From assembly GCF_001679925.1 (NCBI RefSeq), contig NZ_LYUZ01000103.1, positions 138,359-202,358 of the forward strand: a stretch of DNA of 64,000 nucleotides, written 5' to 3'. Origin of the DNA: Leisingera sp. JC1. GTDB taxonomy: Bacteria; Pseudomonadota; Alphaproteobacteria; Rhodobacterales; Rhodobacteraceae. This document shows positions 55,418 through 63,994 of the stretch, in pieces. Within the stretch, counting starts at the first letter, position 1. Each line of letters begins with the position of its first letter. Position numbers and translations under genes: made by a program. The notes under the pieces are model-generated. The model had not been told where the DNA came from. It did not search any database and saw nothing but the letters and a program-made list of their open reading frames with translations.

Positions 55418-56005
55418 TTAACGGCTGCGCCTGAGATAGACATAATAGGCACCTTCTCCGCCATGGCTGATATGCGCCGGCGTGACCTGCAGGACCGCCT
55501 GTGCCAAGGGCGGTAGGGCCAGCCATTGCGGCACCTTGTGACGCAGCACACCGCGCGGCACCGGCATCGGGCCCGGCTCATCCCGGTCCTTTCCCTTGCC
55601 GGTTACCACCAGAACCAGCCGCTTGCCCGACGCCTGGGCCGACAAGATAAAGCGCGTGAGAGCAGGATGCGCAGTGTCGATCCGCATGCCATGCAGATCC
55701 AGCTTGCCTTCGGGCCTGATCTTGCCGCGTTTCATGCGGCGGAAGGCCTTTTCGTCCATTTGCAGCGTATCATTGGAAAGGCTGCGGGCAATCGAAGGTT
55801 TCAGATTGTGTTTGAGGGGTTTCGCCTTGGCCCGGCTGCCAATCTCAAATGCCTCCAAGCGCGGCTCCGGCTGCTTAACCGGTTTTGGTTTGGGCATCGG
55901 CGAGGCTGGCGGTGAGGAATGGGCACCCGGATGCAAACGCTCTGTGTGCTTCACGACCTTGTGCCAAAGGTCGATTTCATCTCCTGTCAGTTTGCGCCGT
56001 GTCAT
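55418..56005 (-). CDS. Smr-domain protein
   Basis: A 195-residue protein with a basic N-terminal region and a C-terminal Smr domain: KLDLHGMRIDTAHPALTRFI followed by LVLVVTGKGKDR, and VPRGVLRHKVPQWL. Smr domains bind or nick nucleic acids; stand-alone proteins have been connected with DNA repair or ribosome rescue. It abuts the mltA stop and belongs to the Tim44-like - mltA - smr unit often found near alphaproteobacterial origins. Confidence 0.9.
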   Translation of the reverse strand: MTRRKLTGDEIDLWHKVVKHTERLHPGAHSSPPASPMPKPKPVKQPEPRLEAFEIGSRAKAKPLKHNLKPSIARSLSNDTLQMDEKAFRRMKRGKIRPEGKLDLHGMRIDTAHPALTRFILSAQASGKRLVLVVTGKGKDRDEPGPMPVPRGVLRHKVPQWLALPPLAQAVLQVTPAHISHGGEGAYYVYLRRSR

Positions 56006-57058
56006 TCAAATGTCTTCCGGCAGCATCGCATAGGCCCGCTGAATCGGCAGCAGCACCACCATTCGGCCCGGGTCTTTCATTGTTCCGGCGGTCTCGCCCG
56101 CTGCATCACCTGTTCCGACAAAAATGTCGGCCCGCTGCGCCCCCTTGATGGCAGAGCCGGTGTCCTGGGCCACCATCAGCCGCCGCAATGGCATATGCCC
56201 GTCCTTCTCCAACCAAACCGGTGCGCCCAGAGGAGTGTAAGCCGGATCAGCGGCAATGGTGCGCATGGGTGTCACCGAACGGTTCATCGCCCCGAGCGGA
56301 CCCTTGGAGGCCGCCACTTTGCGCACCTCGCGGAAAAACACATAAGACGGGTTGTGGAACAGCAGCTCCTTGCCGTCCGCCGGGTTGCGCCGCACCCAGG
56401 ACTTGATCACCTGTGCACTGACCTGATGGGCGCTGTAGACACCGCGGCGCACCAGCTCTTTGCCAATGGATTTGTAGGGGTGGCCGTTGGCGCCCCCATA
56501 CCCCACGCGAATGGTTGACCCGTCCGGCAGGCGGATCCTGCCGGAGCCTTGAATCTGCAAGAAGAACAATTCCACCGGGTCATCGACCCACGCGATTTCC
56601 AGCCCGCGGTCCTGCATCACGTCGCTGGTCAGGATATCCCGGCGCGGCAGCCACAGATCAGTTGAACGCGCCTCTGGCGGCATCTTGTAGACTGGGTAGA
56701 GAAACCGGCCCGTAGGGTAACGTGAACCTGCCAGTTCCGGTTCAAAATAGCCGGTGAACAGGGCGGGGTTGCCGTCCTCGATCAGCACCGGACGGAAAAA
56801 CAGCTCGAAAAACGCGCGGGCGCCATCAGGTGACTGGAAGCGAGCGGCCTTGCACAGTGCTGCCCAATCCGGATCCTTGAGATCCTGGCAGGTTTCCAGA
56901 AAAACCTCCAGCGCGGCTGCGTGATCGTCCTGTGCCCAGCCGTCCAACTGGGTGAATTCCAGAATGCTGGACACAGTTTCAGATTGCGCCCCGGAGGCGG
57001 TCATCGCGGCACCTGCAATTGCAACTGCCCCAAGTGCCCCCCGAAGCGCCGCAATCAT
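56006..57058 (-). CDS. mltA: Membrane-bound lytic murein transglycosylase MltA
   Basis: A 350-residue periplasmic enzyme cleaving peptidoglycan glycan strands with 1,6-anhydro product formation. A signal peptide (residues 1-24, no clear lipobox) precedes the MltA domain (LFTGYFEPELAGSR, VFFLQIQGSGRIRL-type region, GYGGANGHPYKSIGKELVRR). The C-terminal 3D domain includes QDTGSAIKGAQRADIFVGTG, carrying the conserved Asp residues. It overlaps the Tim44-like gene by 4 bases. Confidence 0.93.
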   Translation of the reverse strand: MIAALRGALGAVAIAGAAMTASGAQSETVSSILEFTQLDGWAQDDHAAALEVFLETCQDLKDPDWAALCKAARFQSPDGARAFFELFFRPVLIEDGNPALFTGYFEPELAGSRYPTGRFLYPVYKMPPEARSTDLWLPRRDILTSDVMQDRGLEIAWVDDPVELFFLQIQGSGRIRLPDGSTIRVGYGGANGHPYKSIGKELVRRGVYSAHQVSAQVIKSWVRRNPADGKELLFHNPSYVFFREVRKVAASKGPLGAMNRSVTPMRTIAADPAYTPLGAPVWLEKDGHMPLRRLMVAQDTGSAIKGAQRADIFVGTGDAAGETAGTMKDPGRMVVLLPIQRAYAMLPEDI

Positions 57059-57711
57059 GCGTCCGTCGCAACAAGCTGCCAGTTGGGATCATCACTGCCC
57101 ATGTTGCGGGCAAAAATCCAAGTGTCTTTCTGGCGTTTCACGGCCTTGGGATCGCCCTCAACGATGTCGCCGCCACGGTCACGAACAACGGAAGTCAGCT
57201 CACCCACAAAACGCATGGTAATCTCCGCGCGGCCCGACTGAGCATCAAATTGCGCGTTAGCCAGAGTGGTTTCACGGACACCGATGAATTCAGCTTCGAT
57301 CTTGTACCCTTGGTCCTCGCGATGTGCGACGGCTTCAACAAAGCTGTCGAACACATCTTCTGCCAGGAACGGCTGGATGTCGTCCAGATTGCCGTGCTCA
57401 AAACCCATCAGGATCATCTCATAAGCGCCGCGGGCACCTTGAACGAAATCCTGCACCTGAAACGACGGTTCAACACGTTTCATCGCAGCCAAGGCCTGGG
57501 CTTGCGGGCTATCCTCTGCCACGTAATCGGTTATATCGCGGTCCGGGCCGCCTTCGATCACTTCCAGATCCGGGCGGCGGCTTTTGGCTTCGGATTTCGG
57601 CAGCGGCGGTTTTTCAAACCCTTCGCGTGTTCCCAGTACGCTTTTCAAGCGCAGGATCAGAAACACAGCAATACCGGCCAGAACCAAAAGCTGAATCACA
57701 GGCGACTCCAT
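57055..57711 (-). CDS. Tim44-like domain protein (TimA type)
   Basis: A 218-residue membrane-anchored protein: one N-terminal helix (about 5-22), a basic linker and a Tim44/TimA-like domain (about 75-215, ending DDPNWQLVATDA). It is related to the mitochondrial import motor subunit Tim44. Bacterial TimA has been localised to membranes, with unclear function. It is the first gene of Tim44-like - mltA - smr, divergent from fxsA, and close to secB, an export chaperone. Confidence 0.88.
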   Translation of the reverse strand: MESPVIQLLVLAGIAVFLILRLKSVLGTREGFEKPPLPKSEAKSRRPDLEVIEGGPDRDITDYVAEDSPQAQALAAMKRVEPSFQVQDFVQGARGAYEMILMGFEHGNLDDIQPFLAEDVFDSFVEAVAHREDQGYKIEAEFIGVRETTLANAQFDAQSGRAEITMRFVGELTSVVRDRGGDIVEGDPKAVKRQKDTWIFARNMGSDDPNWQLVATDA

Positions 57712-57825
57712 GGATACCTCATGCTAGGCGTTCGTGCTTTGTTTGAAACCAAAGCGATCAGACCTTATGTAGGTGACGGGCGGGAGCAAGTCTACCGCCC
57801 GGACGTATGATCGCAAGGAAACCCC

Positions 57826-58326
57826 ATGTATCTCTTCCTGGCCTTTCTGATGGTTCCCATCATTGAAATTGCATTGTTTATTCAGGTTGGCGGTGCCATC
57901 GGCCTTTGGCCGACCCTGGCCATCGTGGTAATGACCGCCGTGCTGGGCACGTGGCTGGTGAAGACCCAGGGACGGATGGCAATGGGGCAGCTGCGGTCAT
58001 CCTTTCAGCAATTGTCCGATCCGGCTGAACCGCTGGCGCATGGAGCAATGATCCTGTTTGCAGGCGCTTTGCTGCTGACCCCCGGCTTCTTTACCGATGC
58101 TGCTGGATTTGCCCTTCTGATGCCGCCTGTGCGGCTGGCGGTCTACCGCTATCTGCGCGCCCGTATCACTGTGACACAGTTCCAGATGGGGCCCGGTAGC
58201 ATGCAGGGCCGCCACTATCCCGGCGCCGCCGGCAGGCCGGATGATGTTATCGATGGCGATTATGAAGATGTGACGCCAGGGCAGCGGACCAGCGGCCCGT
58301 CAGGCTGGGTTGATGGCCCCCGTTGA
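57826..58326 (+). CDS. fxsA: FxsA-family membrane protein
   Basis: A 166-residue membrane protein with N-terminal helices (MYLFLAFLMVPIIEIALFIQ, then a GLWPTLAIVVMTAVLGTWLV segment) and a further pair around LFAGALLLTPGFFTDAAGFA. This is the FxsA fold, named after suppression of F exclusion of phage T7 in Escherichia coli. The normal role is unknown. A polar C-terminal tail of about 35 residues follows. It lies 55 bases before secB on the same strand. Confidence 0.93.
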   Translation: MYLFLAFLMVPIIEIALFIQVGGAIGLWPTLAIVVMTAVLGTWLVKTQGRMAMGQLRSSFQQLSDPAEPLAHGAMILFAGALLLTPGFFTDAAGFALLMPPVRLAVYRYLRARITVTQFQMGPGSMQGRHYPGAAGRPDDVIDGDYEDVTPGQRTSGPSGWVDGPR

Positions 58327-58381
58327 GCTGGCCGGACCAAGCTGTTAAGCACGGTCCAAAGCATATTTCAGGAGTATCCCG

Positions 58382-58870
58382 ATGGCCGAAAACGGCGAAG
58401 CCCAGCAGCAGCCGCAAGTCCAGATGAACGTTCTGGCACAGTTCATCCGCGACATGTCGTTCGAGAACGTGATGGCGCAAAAAGGCACCGGCGGCGAGGT
58501 TCAGCCCGACGTCAGCGTGCAGGTTAACCTGGATGCGAAAAAGCGCTCGACTGAGAACCAGTACGAGGTGATCACCAAGCTGACGGTCGAGTCCAAGAAC
58601 AAGGAAGGCGGCAACGTCCTGTTCGTGCTGGAGCTGGAATATGTTGGCGTCTTCAACATCGTCGGCGTGCCGGAAGACCAGCTGCACCCGTTCCTGCTGA
58701 TCGAATGCCCGCGCATGACCTTCCCGTTCCTTCGCCGCATCGTGTCCGATGTGACACGCGACGGCGGCTTCCCGCCGCTGAACCTGGACAACATCGACTT
58801 TGTCGGGATCTACCGCAACGAACTAGCGCGCCGCCAGCAAGAAGCGGCTGCCGCCGAACCCACACAGTAA
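58382..58870 (+). CDS. secB: Protein-export chaperone SecB
   Basis: A 162-residue tetrameric chaperone that holds preproteins unfolded and delivers them to SecA. Family sequence: LAQFIRDMSFENVMAQKGTG, VLELEYVGVFNIVGVPEDQL, and LIECPRMTFPFLRRIVSDVT followed by RDGGFPPLNLDNIDFVGIY. Length and motif order are standard. A strong terminator follows. It faces dnaQ convergently. Confidence 0.97.
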   Translation: MAENGEAQQQPQVQMNVLAQFIRDMSFENVMAQKGTGGEVQPDVSVQVNLDAKKRSTENQYEVITKLTVESKNKEGGNVLFVLELEYVGVFNIVGVPEDQLHPFLLIECPRMTFPFLRRIVSDVTRDGGFPPLNLDNIDFVGIYRNELARRQQEAAAAEPTQ

Positions 58871-58892
58871 AGTCTTCGGTCTATGAAGCAGA

Positions 58893-58922
58893 AAACGCCG
58901 CTGGTCTCAGCGGCGTTTTTTT
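58893..58922. terminator. Terminator between secB and dnaQ
   Basis: Perfect stem AAAACGCCGCTG/CAGCGGCGTTTT around a short loop, followed by a run of T on the plus strand. It can serve both convergent genes. Confidence 0.88.
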
Positions 58923-58942
58923 CGTTTCCAACCAATTTAGAG

Positions 58943-59671
58943 TCAGGTGGCCTTCCACAAGGCATCTTCTCCCATTTTCCCGACAAAGGCCTCATGTGCC
59001 GCCAATTCATCGGCCGTGATCCGCGGAGGAAGCGGAGATTGCCGCGGGGCAGGGCGCCAGTCGTCCTCTGCTTTCGCAGTAGCGGAAGAGCTGGCTTGCG
59101 TGGAAAGACCAAAATCCGGCTGCCGGCCGCCAATCAGCTCCAGGTAGACGTCTGCAAGAATTTCAGAGTCGAGAAGCGCCCCGTGCAGGGTCCGGTTGGA
59201 ATTGTCGATGTTGAAACGGCGGCACAACGCATCCAGAGTTGCCGGAGAGCCCGGAAACCGCTGGCGCGCCATGGCCAGCGTGTCAACCGCCTGATCCATC
59301 GGCAGCTTGGGCAGCCCCATCCAGTCGAGTTCCGCATTCAGGAACTTCATGTCAAAGCTGGCGTTATGAATAACCAGTTTGGAATCCTGCACAAAATCCA
59401 GAAACTTCTTGCCCACCTTGGCAAAGACCGGTTTGTCCCGCAGCGTCACCGCGCCGGGTTCCGGTTTCTGCGGTGGTTCCAGCAGGTCTGGACCGATGCC
59501 ATGGACCGAGAACGCCTCTGCCGGCATTGATCGTTCCGGGTTGATGTAAACGTGAAACGTTTCCCCGGTCGGCATGTGATTGAACAGCTCCACCGCGCCG
59601 ATCTCGACGATCCGGTCCCCTGAAAACGGATCAAATCCGGTGGTTTCGGTATCGAGAACGATTTCACGCAT
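58943..59671 (-). CDS. dnaQ: DNA polymerase III epsilon subunit (proofreading exonuclease)
   Basis: A 242-residue DEDDh exonuclease. Exo I is LDTETTGFDP (Asp7, Glu9); Exo II lies around LVIHNASFDMKFLNAEL; Exo III is NRTLHGALLDSEILADVYLE with the catalytic His and Asp. The C-terminal region that binds the polymerase alpha subunit is present. I chose ATG at 59671; upstream codons overlap coaE. It is the last gene of maf-aroE-coaE-dnaQ, overlapping coaE by 8 bases. Confidence 0.96.
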   Translation of the reverse strand: MREIVLDTETTGFDPFSGDRIVEIGAVELFNHMPTGETFHVYINPERSMPAEAFSVHGIGPDLLEPPQKPEPGAVTLRDKPVFAKVGKKFLDFVQDSKLVIHNASFDMKFLNAELDWMGLPKLPMDQAVDTLAMARQRFPGSPATLDALCRRFNIDNSNRTLHGALLDSEILADVYLELIGGRQPDFGLSTQASSSATAKAEDDWRPAPRQSPLPPRITADELAAHEAFVGKMGEDALWKAT

Positions 59672-60257
59672 GGTCCAGCTTGCTCCTGATATCTGAGAGG
59701 ATTTCTGCAACCTGCGCGGCAGCATGGTCGAGTGTGTCTGTCTCGATCACATAGTCGGCGCGGGCCATCTTTTCCTCAATCGGCATCTGTTTCTGCAAGA
59801 TATGCCGGAATTGCTCAACCGTCATCGAGCCACGGGCAAGAACCCGCTCTTGCTGAGTCTGTGCATCCACAGTCACGCAAGCCACCGCGTCCATTTCCGC
59901 ATTGCCCCCGGTCTCAAACAGAAGCGGGATGTCGAACACCAGAATATCGGTTTGCGCCGCCGCCCGGAACGCCGCCCGGTCCTGCGCGACCAGCGGATGC
60001 ACAATTGCCTCAATACGTGTCAGCGCTTCCGGCTCACTGCCGATAATCCGTTTCAGCACCGCGCGGCTGACCTCGCCTTTCTCTACAGCTTCAGGAAAGG
60101 CAGCCTGCATAGGCTTAACGGCAGCGCCCCCCTTGCCATAAAGCCGGTGAACCGCTGCATCCGCATCCCAGACCGCGCAGCCCTGCGCCGCGAACAGCTG
60201 GGCCGTGGTGCTTTTCCCCATGCCGATGGAACCGGTGAGGCCAAGGCTGAATCTCAT
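59664..60257 (-). CDS. coaE: Dephospho-CoA kinase CoaE
   Basis: A 197-residue P-loop kinase catalysing the last step of coenzyme A synthesis. Walker A is GLTGSIGMGKST (residues 6-17). The CoaE lid and substrate regions follow (VWDADAAVHRLY, then HPLVAQDRAAF and VFDIPLLFETGG). The ATG overlaps aroE by 4 bases. The length is standard. Confidence 0.96.
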   Translation of the reverse strand: MRFSLGLTGSIGMGKSTTAQLFAAQGCAVWDADAAVHRLYGKGGAAVKPMQAAFPEAVEKGEVSRAVLKRIIGSEPEALTRIEAIVHPLVAQDRAAFRAAAQTDILVFDIPLLFETGGNAEMDAVACVTVDAQTQQERVLARGSMTVEQFRHILQKQMPIEEKMARADYVIETDTLDHAAAQVAEILSDIRSKLDHA

Positions 60258-61087
60258 CCGAGCACCGCATCCCGCGTGGCAGCGTCAACTTCAGGACGGT
60301 GGCCGAACCAGCGCTCAAACCCCGGCACCGCCTGGTGCAAAAGCATGCCTAGTCCGTCGACCACAGTGCAGCCCGCGTCCTCTGCCGTTTGCAAAAGATC
60401 GGTTTTCAGAGGCGCATAGATAAGATCGGTCACTACTGCGCTGGGTTGCAAGCCATCAAACGGCACCCGCAGACGCGGTTTGCCCACCATGCCAAGCGAG
60501 GTGGTGTTCACGATCAGCGCGCCTTCTTCTATGATGTTGCCTGCCTGAAGCCACTCCACCACTTTTACTCGGCTTCCGAAATCCTTCTGCAGCTGATCTG
60601 CGCGATCCCGGGTGCGGTTGCTTAGCAGGATTTCCGGGACGCCTGCTTCCATCAGCGACGCAACAACCGCCCGGCAAGCACCTCCAGCCCCTAATACAAC
60701 CGCAGGTCCGGATTGAGGATTCCAATCCGGCGCCCCCTGATGCAGGTTCGTAATAAACCCGTAACCATCTGTGTTGTCTGCCATGATAGTGCCGTCAGAG
60801 CGGAAAGTCAGCGTATTGGCTGCACCGATCAGCCGAGCCCGGTCCGTCACCTTGTCGGCGATCGCCATCACTGCTTCCTTGTGCGGGATGGTGACATTTG
60901 CCCCGACAAACCCCATTTTCGGCATAACCCGAAGGGTTTCGGCAAGGTCTTCCGGCTCTACATGTATGGGAACGTAGTGACCGGAAATACCATGCGTCTT
61001 CAGCCAGTGACCGTGGAGTTGAGGCGACTTAGAATGCGCCACCGGACTGCCGATCACGCCGGCAAGCGGGATTCTTGCGTCTGTCAT
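60254..61087 (-). CDS. aroE: Shikimate dehydrogenase AroE
   Basis: A 277-residue NADPH-dependent enzyme reducing 3-dehydroshikimate in aromatic amino-acid synthesis. The substrate site GVIGSPVAHSKSPQLHGHWL, the catalytic-lysine segment VGANVTIPHKEAVM, the NADP loop VVLGAGGACRAVV and a DLIYAPLKTDLL region are all visible. It overlaps maf and coaE by 4 bases each. Confidence 0.97.
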   Translation of the reverse strand: MTDARIPLAGVIGSPVAHSKSPQLHGHWLKTHGISGHYVPIHVEPEDLAETLRVMPKMGFVGANVTIPHKEAVMAIADKVTDRARLIGAANTLTFRSDGTIMADNTDGYGFITNLHQGAPDWNPQSGPAVVLGAGGACRAVVASLMEAGVPEILLSNRTRDRADQLQKDFGSRVKVVEWLQAGNIIEEGALIVNTTSLGMVGKPRLRVPFDGLQPSAVVTDLIYAPLKTDLLQTAEDAGCTVVDGLGMLLHQAVPGFERWFGHRPEVDAATRDAVLG

Positions 61088-61683
61088 TGCTCGATCACCC
61101 CCTGAAGTCCCAAGTAACTGATAAGCTCCATCAGCGGTAGTCCCAAGACATTAAAGTAGCTGCCCTCGATGCTGGCAAACAACCGCACGCCTTCCTCCTC
61201 CAACTTGTACGCACCGACCGCGTAGCGGATGCTGTCCCAGTTCCGGCTGACATAACTTTCCAGATAGCTGTCACTGCATTTGCGCATCACCAGCCGGACT
61301 TGCCCGACATGACGCCAGAGCGGTTTTCCATCACGGTAGATAACCGCGGCAGACAAGAGCATGTGACGTTTCCCGCGCATGTCCTTCAACTGGCGCAATG
61401 CTTCCTCGGAGCTGGCAGGTTTGGATAGGATACGACCTTCGAAATCAAGAACTTGATCACATCCCAGCACCAGTTTTTCTGGGTGCTTTCCGCTGATCTT
61501 GCGTGCTTTCGCCTCTGCCAGCGCATCGGCAATGTCCCGCGGCGGGGCTTGTTCAGCCAGCAACGCCAGCTTGATCGTCTCCTCATCCAGACGCGGCACG
61601 TCATGCTCGAACTCTATACCTGCCTGACGCAACAAATGCGCCCGGATTTCGGAACCGGAAGCCAGCACAATGTGGGCAGTCAT
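61084..61683 (-). CDS. maf: Maf-family nucleotide pyrophosphatase
   Basis: A 199-residue house-cleaning nucleotide pyrophosphatase. The N-terminal ASGSEIRAHLLRQAGIEFE is the Maf phosphate-binding motif, followed by LVLGCDQVLDFEGRILSKPA with conserved Asp and Lys, and a C-terminal IEGSYFNVLGLPL. It is the first gene of maf-aroE-coaE-dnaQ, transcribed away from the candidate origin. Confidence 0.95.
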   Translation of the reverse strand: MTAHIVLASGSEIRAHLLRQAGIEFEHDVPRLDEETIKLALLAEQAPPRDIADALAEAKARKISGKHPEKLVLGCDQVLDFEGRILSKPASSEEALRQLKDMRGKRHMLLSAAVIYRDGKPLWRHVGQVRLVMRKCSDSYLESYVSRNWDSIRYAVGAYKLEEEGVRLFASIEGSYFNVLGLPLMELISYLGLQGVIEQ

Positions 61684-62093
61684 GTGGAAAACCCCGTGGG
61701 AAAGACGCAGATCGTTTCAGGACGTTTTGTATGGTTTTCCGCGGTTAAGTAAAGTCTCCAGGGGTTGACGCAAATCTCAGGATTCTGCCGGCTGAGTCGT
61801 CCTTTGTGAGTCAGGATAACTTTGAGATCGTGGATATGCCGGCTCTCCCCGGTTCATCCCGCTGTTATCCCCAAGGCAAGAAAGGTAAACCGATCCTTAA
61901 CAAGCCATATTTTATAGGCGTTAAGGAATTTTCCACGACTCCTGTCCCATGCACGCTGGAATCTTATCCCTGCTGGGGATAAGCGGAGGAAGATTCACTT
62001 ATCCACTGGAATCCACGCACACTACAAAAACATCATCCTTCTAATAATTCTTTAATTATTAGGGTGGTCCTATCTGACCGGGGAGAACAGCCC
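61684..62093. other. oriC: Candidate chromosomal replication origin (oriC) spacer
   Basis: A 410-bp gene-free, relatively A+T-rich region between divergent maf and hemJ. DnaA-box-like 9-mers (consensus TTATCCACA): TTATCCCCA at 61865-61873 and again, inverted, at 61974-61982; TTATCCCTG at 61964-61972; TTATCCACT at 61999-62007; a weaker inverted TTATCCTGA at 61811-61819. A very A+T-rich stretch (62035-62062) could be the unwinding element, and a one-mismatch CtrA-type box (62041-62055) overlaps it. The maf-aroE-coaE-dnaQ block lies next to the origin in Caulobacter and rhizobia. No oriC assay or skew data are available here. Confidence 0.55.
62041..62055. promoter_or_regulatory. CtrA-type box in the A+T-rich part of candidate oriC
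   Basis: CTAA-TAATTCT-TTAA, one mismatch to TTAA-N7-TTAA, 38 bases before hemJ. It sits in very A+T-rich sequence, where chance matches are likely. Confidence 0.3.
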
Positions 62094-62549
62094 ATGGACC
62101 TGAGCGACCTGATGTTCACGCTCTACCCATATGCCAAGTCACTGCACATCATGGCCGTGCTTAGCTGGATGGCGGGTCTCTTCTATCTCCCGCGTTTGTT
62201 CGTGTATCATGTGGAGCAGGCTGAGAATGTGCAGGAAGCCATTCCGATCTTCCTGCAGATGGAAGAGAAGCTTCTCAGGATCATCATGCGCCCAGCCATG
62301 TACGTTTCCTGGGCGGCAGGACTGTTCATTGTGCTGACACCCGGCACTGTTGACTGGAGCTACGTCTGGCCGTGGACCAAGGGTGCATCGGTGATCGGTA
62401 TGACCTGGTTCCATCACTGGTTGCTGCTTCGCTACCGGGATTTCCAAGAAGGCCGGAATGAACTGACAGGACGGCAGTTCAGGATGATGAATGAGGTGCC
62501 AACTGTGCTTATGGTGGTGATCGTGGTCTCGGTGATCTTCAAATTTTAA
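62094..62549 (+). CDS. hemJ: Protoporphyrinogen IX oxidase HemJ
   Basis: A 151-residue membrane enzyme with four transmembrane helices. It carries the HemJ pattern YAKSLHIMAVLSWMAGLFYL followed by PRLFVYH, with heme-ligating and catalytic His candidates, and LRIIMRPAMYVSWAAGLFIV. It oxidises protoporphyrinogen IX in bacteria lacking HemG or the soluble oxidase. I chose ATG at 62094, with GGGAGA upstream. With hemN, hemD and the hemY-type gene, it adds to the scattered heme pathway in this window. Confidence 0.92.
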   Translation: MDLSDLMFTLYPYAKSLHIMAVLSWMAGLFYLPRLFVYHVEQAENVQEAIPIFLQMEEKLLRIIMRPAMYVSWAAGLFIVLTPGTVDWSYVWPWTKGASVIGMTWFHHWLLLRYRDFQEGRNELTGRQFRMMNEVPTVLMVVIVVSVIFKF

Positions 62550-62722
62550 CACAGCGGCGCTGGAACACGGCTTGCAGCGGCGGAACGCTTGCAGCCGGCG
62601 TTTGACTCATCTGAAACGAGTCCCTATGTATGGCTCTCAGCGGGCCCGTCCGGGCAGCCGTGTTTTCCAATCCTGTCGTGTGACCGACCCCCGGGTAAGC
62701 GGGGAGTAGAGGCCGTATCTAT

Positions 62723-63994
62723 ATGACCGTGCAATCCCTGAATCTGTCCGATCTCAAGGCGAAGAGCCCCAAAGCGCTGCTGGCAATGGCCGAGGAGCTG
62801 GAGATCGAAAACGCCTCGACCATGCGCAAGGGCGAGATGATGTTCCAGATCCTGCGGGAACGCGCGGATGAAGGCTGGGACATTGGCGGCGATGGCGTGC
62901 TGGAAGTGCTGCAGGACGGTTTCGGTTTCCTGCGCTCGCCTGAGGCAAACTATTTGCCGGGTCCGGACGACATTTATGTGTCTCCCGAAATGATCCGCCA
63001 GTATTCCCTGCGCACCGGCGACACAGTCGAAGGCCAGATAAAGGCGCCTCTGGAGACGGAGCGGTATTTCGCGCTGACCAACGTCACCAAGATCAACTTC
63101 GAGGAACCGGAAAAGGCCCGTCACAAGATTGCATTCGACAACCTGACGCCGCTTTACCCTGATGAGCGCCTGAAGATGGAAATCGAAGACCCGACCATCA
63201 AGGACCGCTCTGCCCGCGTGATCGACCTGGTTGCACCCATCGGCAAGGGCCAGCGTTCGCTGATCGTGGCGCCGCCGCGCACCGGTAAAACGGTGATCCT
63301 GCAGAACATCGCGCATTCGATCGAAAAGAACCACCCGGAGTGCTATCTGATCGTTCTGCTGATCGATGAACGCCCCGAAGAGGTGACGGACATGCAGCGC
63401 TCCGTGAAAGGGGAGGTTGTCTCCTCCACCTTCGACGAGCCGGCGACACGCCACGTTGCGGTCTCCGAGATGGTTATCGAAAAGGCCAAACGCCTGGTGG
63501 AACATAAACGAGATGTTGTGATTCTTCTCGACTCCATCACAAGACTTGGTAGAGCTTTCAACACTGTCGTCCCGTCCTCGGGTAAAGTTCTGACCGGTGG
63601 CGTCGATGCAAACGCCCTGCAGCGCCCGAAACGCTTCTTTGGTGCTGCGCGCAATATCGAGGAAGGCGGCTCGCTGACCATCATCGCCACTGCGCTGATC
63701 GACACCGGCTCACGCATGGATGAAGTGATCTTTGAAGAATTCAAGGGCACCGGTAACTCGGAAATCGTGCTGGACCGCAAGATTGCCGACAAACGTGTGT
63801 TCCCGGCGATCGACATCCTCAAATCCGGCACCCGGAAAGAGGATCTTCTGGTTGATAAGGGTGACCTGGCAAAGACCTTCGTGCTTCGCCGGATCCTTAA
63901 CCCGATGGGCACCACCGACGCCATCGAGTTCTTGCTATCCAAGCTTAAGCAAACCAAGTCGAATTCTGAGTTCTTCGACTCGATGAACACCTGA
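62723..63994 (+). CDS. rho: Transcription termination factor Rho
   Basis: A 423-residue RNA-dependent hexameric helicase. The N-terminal helical domain ([20 protein letters not shown]) and cold-shock-like RNA-binding domain ([20 protein letters not shown]) are followed by the ATPase core. Walker A is APPRTGKT (183-190), Walker B lies in [14 protein letters not shown], and the Q/R-loop region is [20 protein letters not shown]. The gene is complete, ending 6 bases before the window edge. A 173-bp leader separates it from hemJ; Rho genes are often autoregulated there, but no element was identified. Confidence 0.97.
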   Translation: MTVQSLNLSDLKAKSPKALLAMAEELEIENASTMRKGEMMFQILRERADEGWDIGGDGVLEVLQDGFGFLRSPEANYLPGPDDIYVSPEMIRQYSLRTGDTVEGQIKAPLETERYFALTNVTKINFEEPEKARHKIAFDNLTPLYPDERLKMEIEDPTIKDRSARVIDLVAPIGKGQRSLIVAPPRTGKTVILQNIAHSIEKNHPECYLIVLLIDERPEEVTDMQRSVKGEVVSSTFDEPATRHVAVSEMVIEKAKRLVEHKRDVVILLDSITRLGRAFNTVVPSSGKVLTGGVDANALQRPKRFFGAARNIEEGGSLTIIATALIDTGSRMDEVIFEEFKGTGNSEIVLDRKIADKRVFPAIDILKSGTRKEDLLVDKGDLAKTFVLRRILNPMGTTDAIEFLLSKLKQTKSNSEFFDSMNT

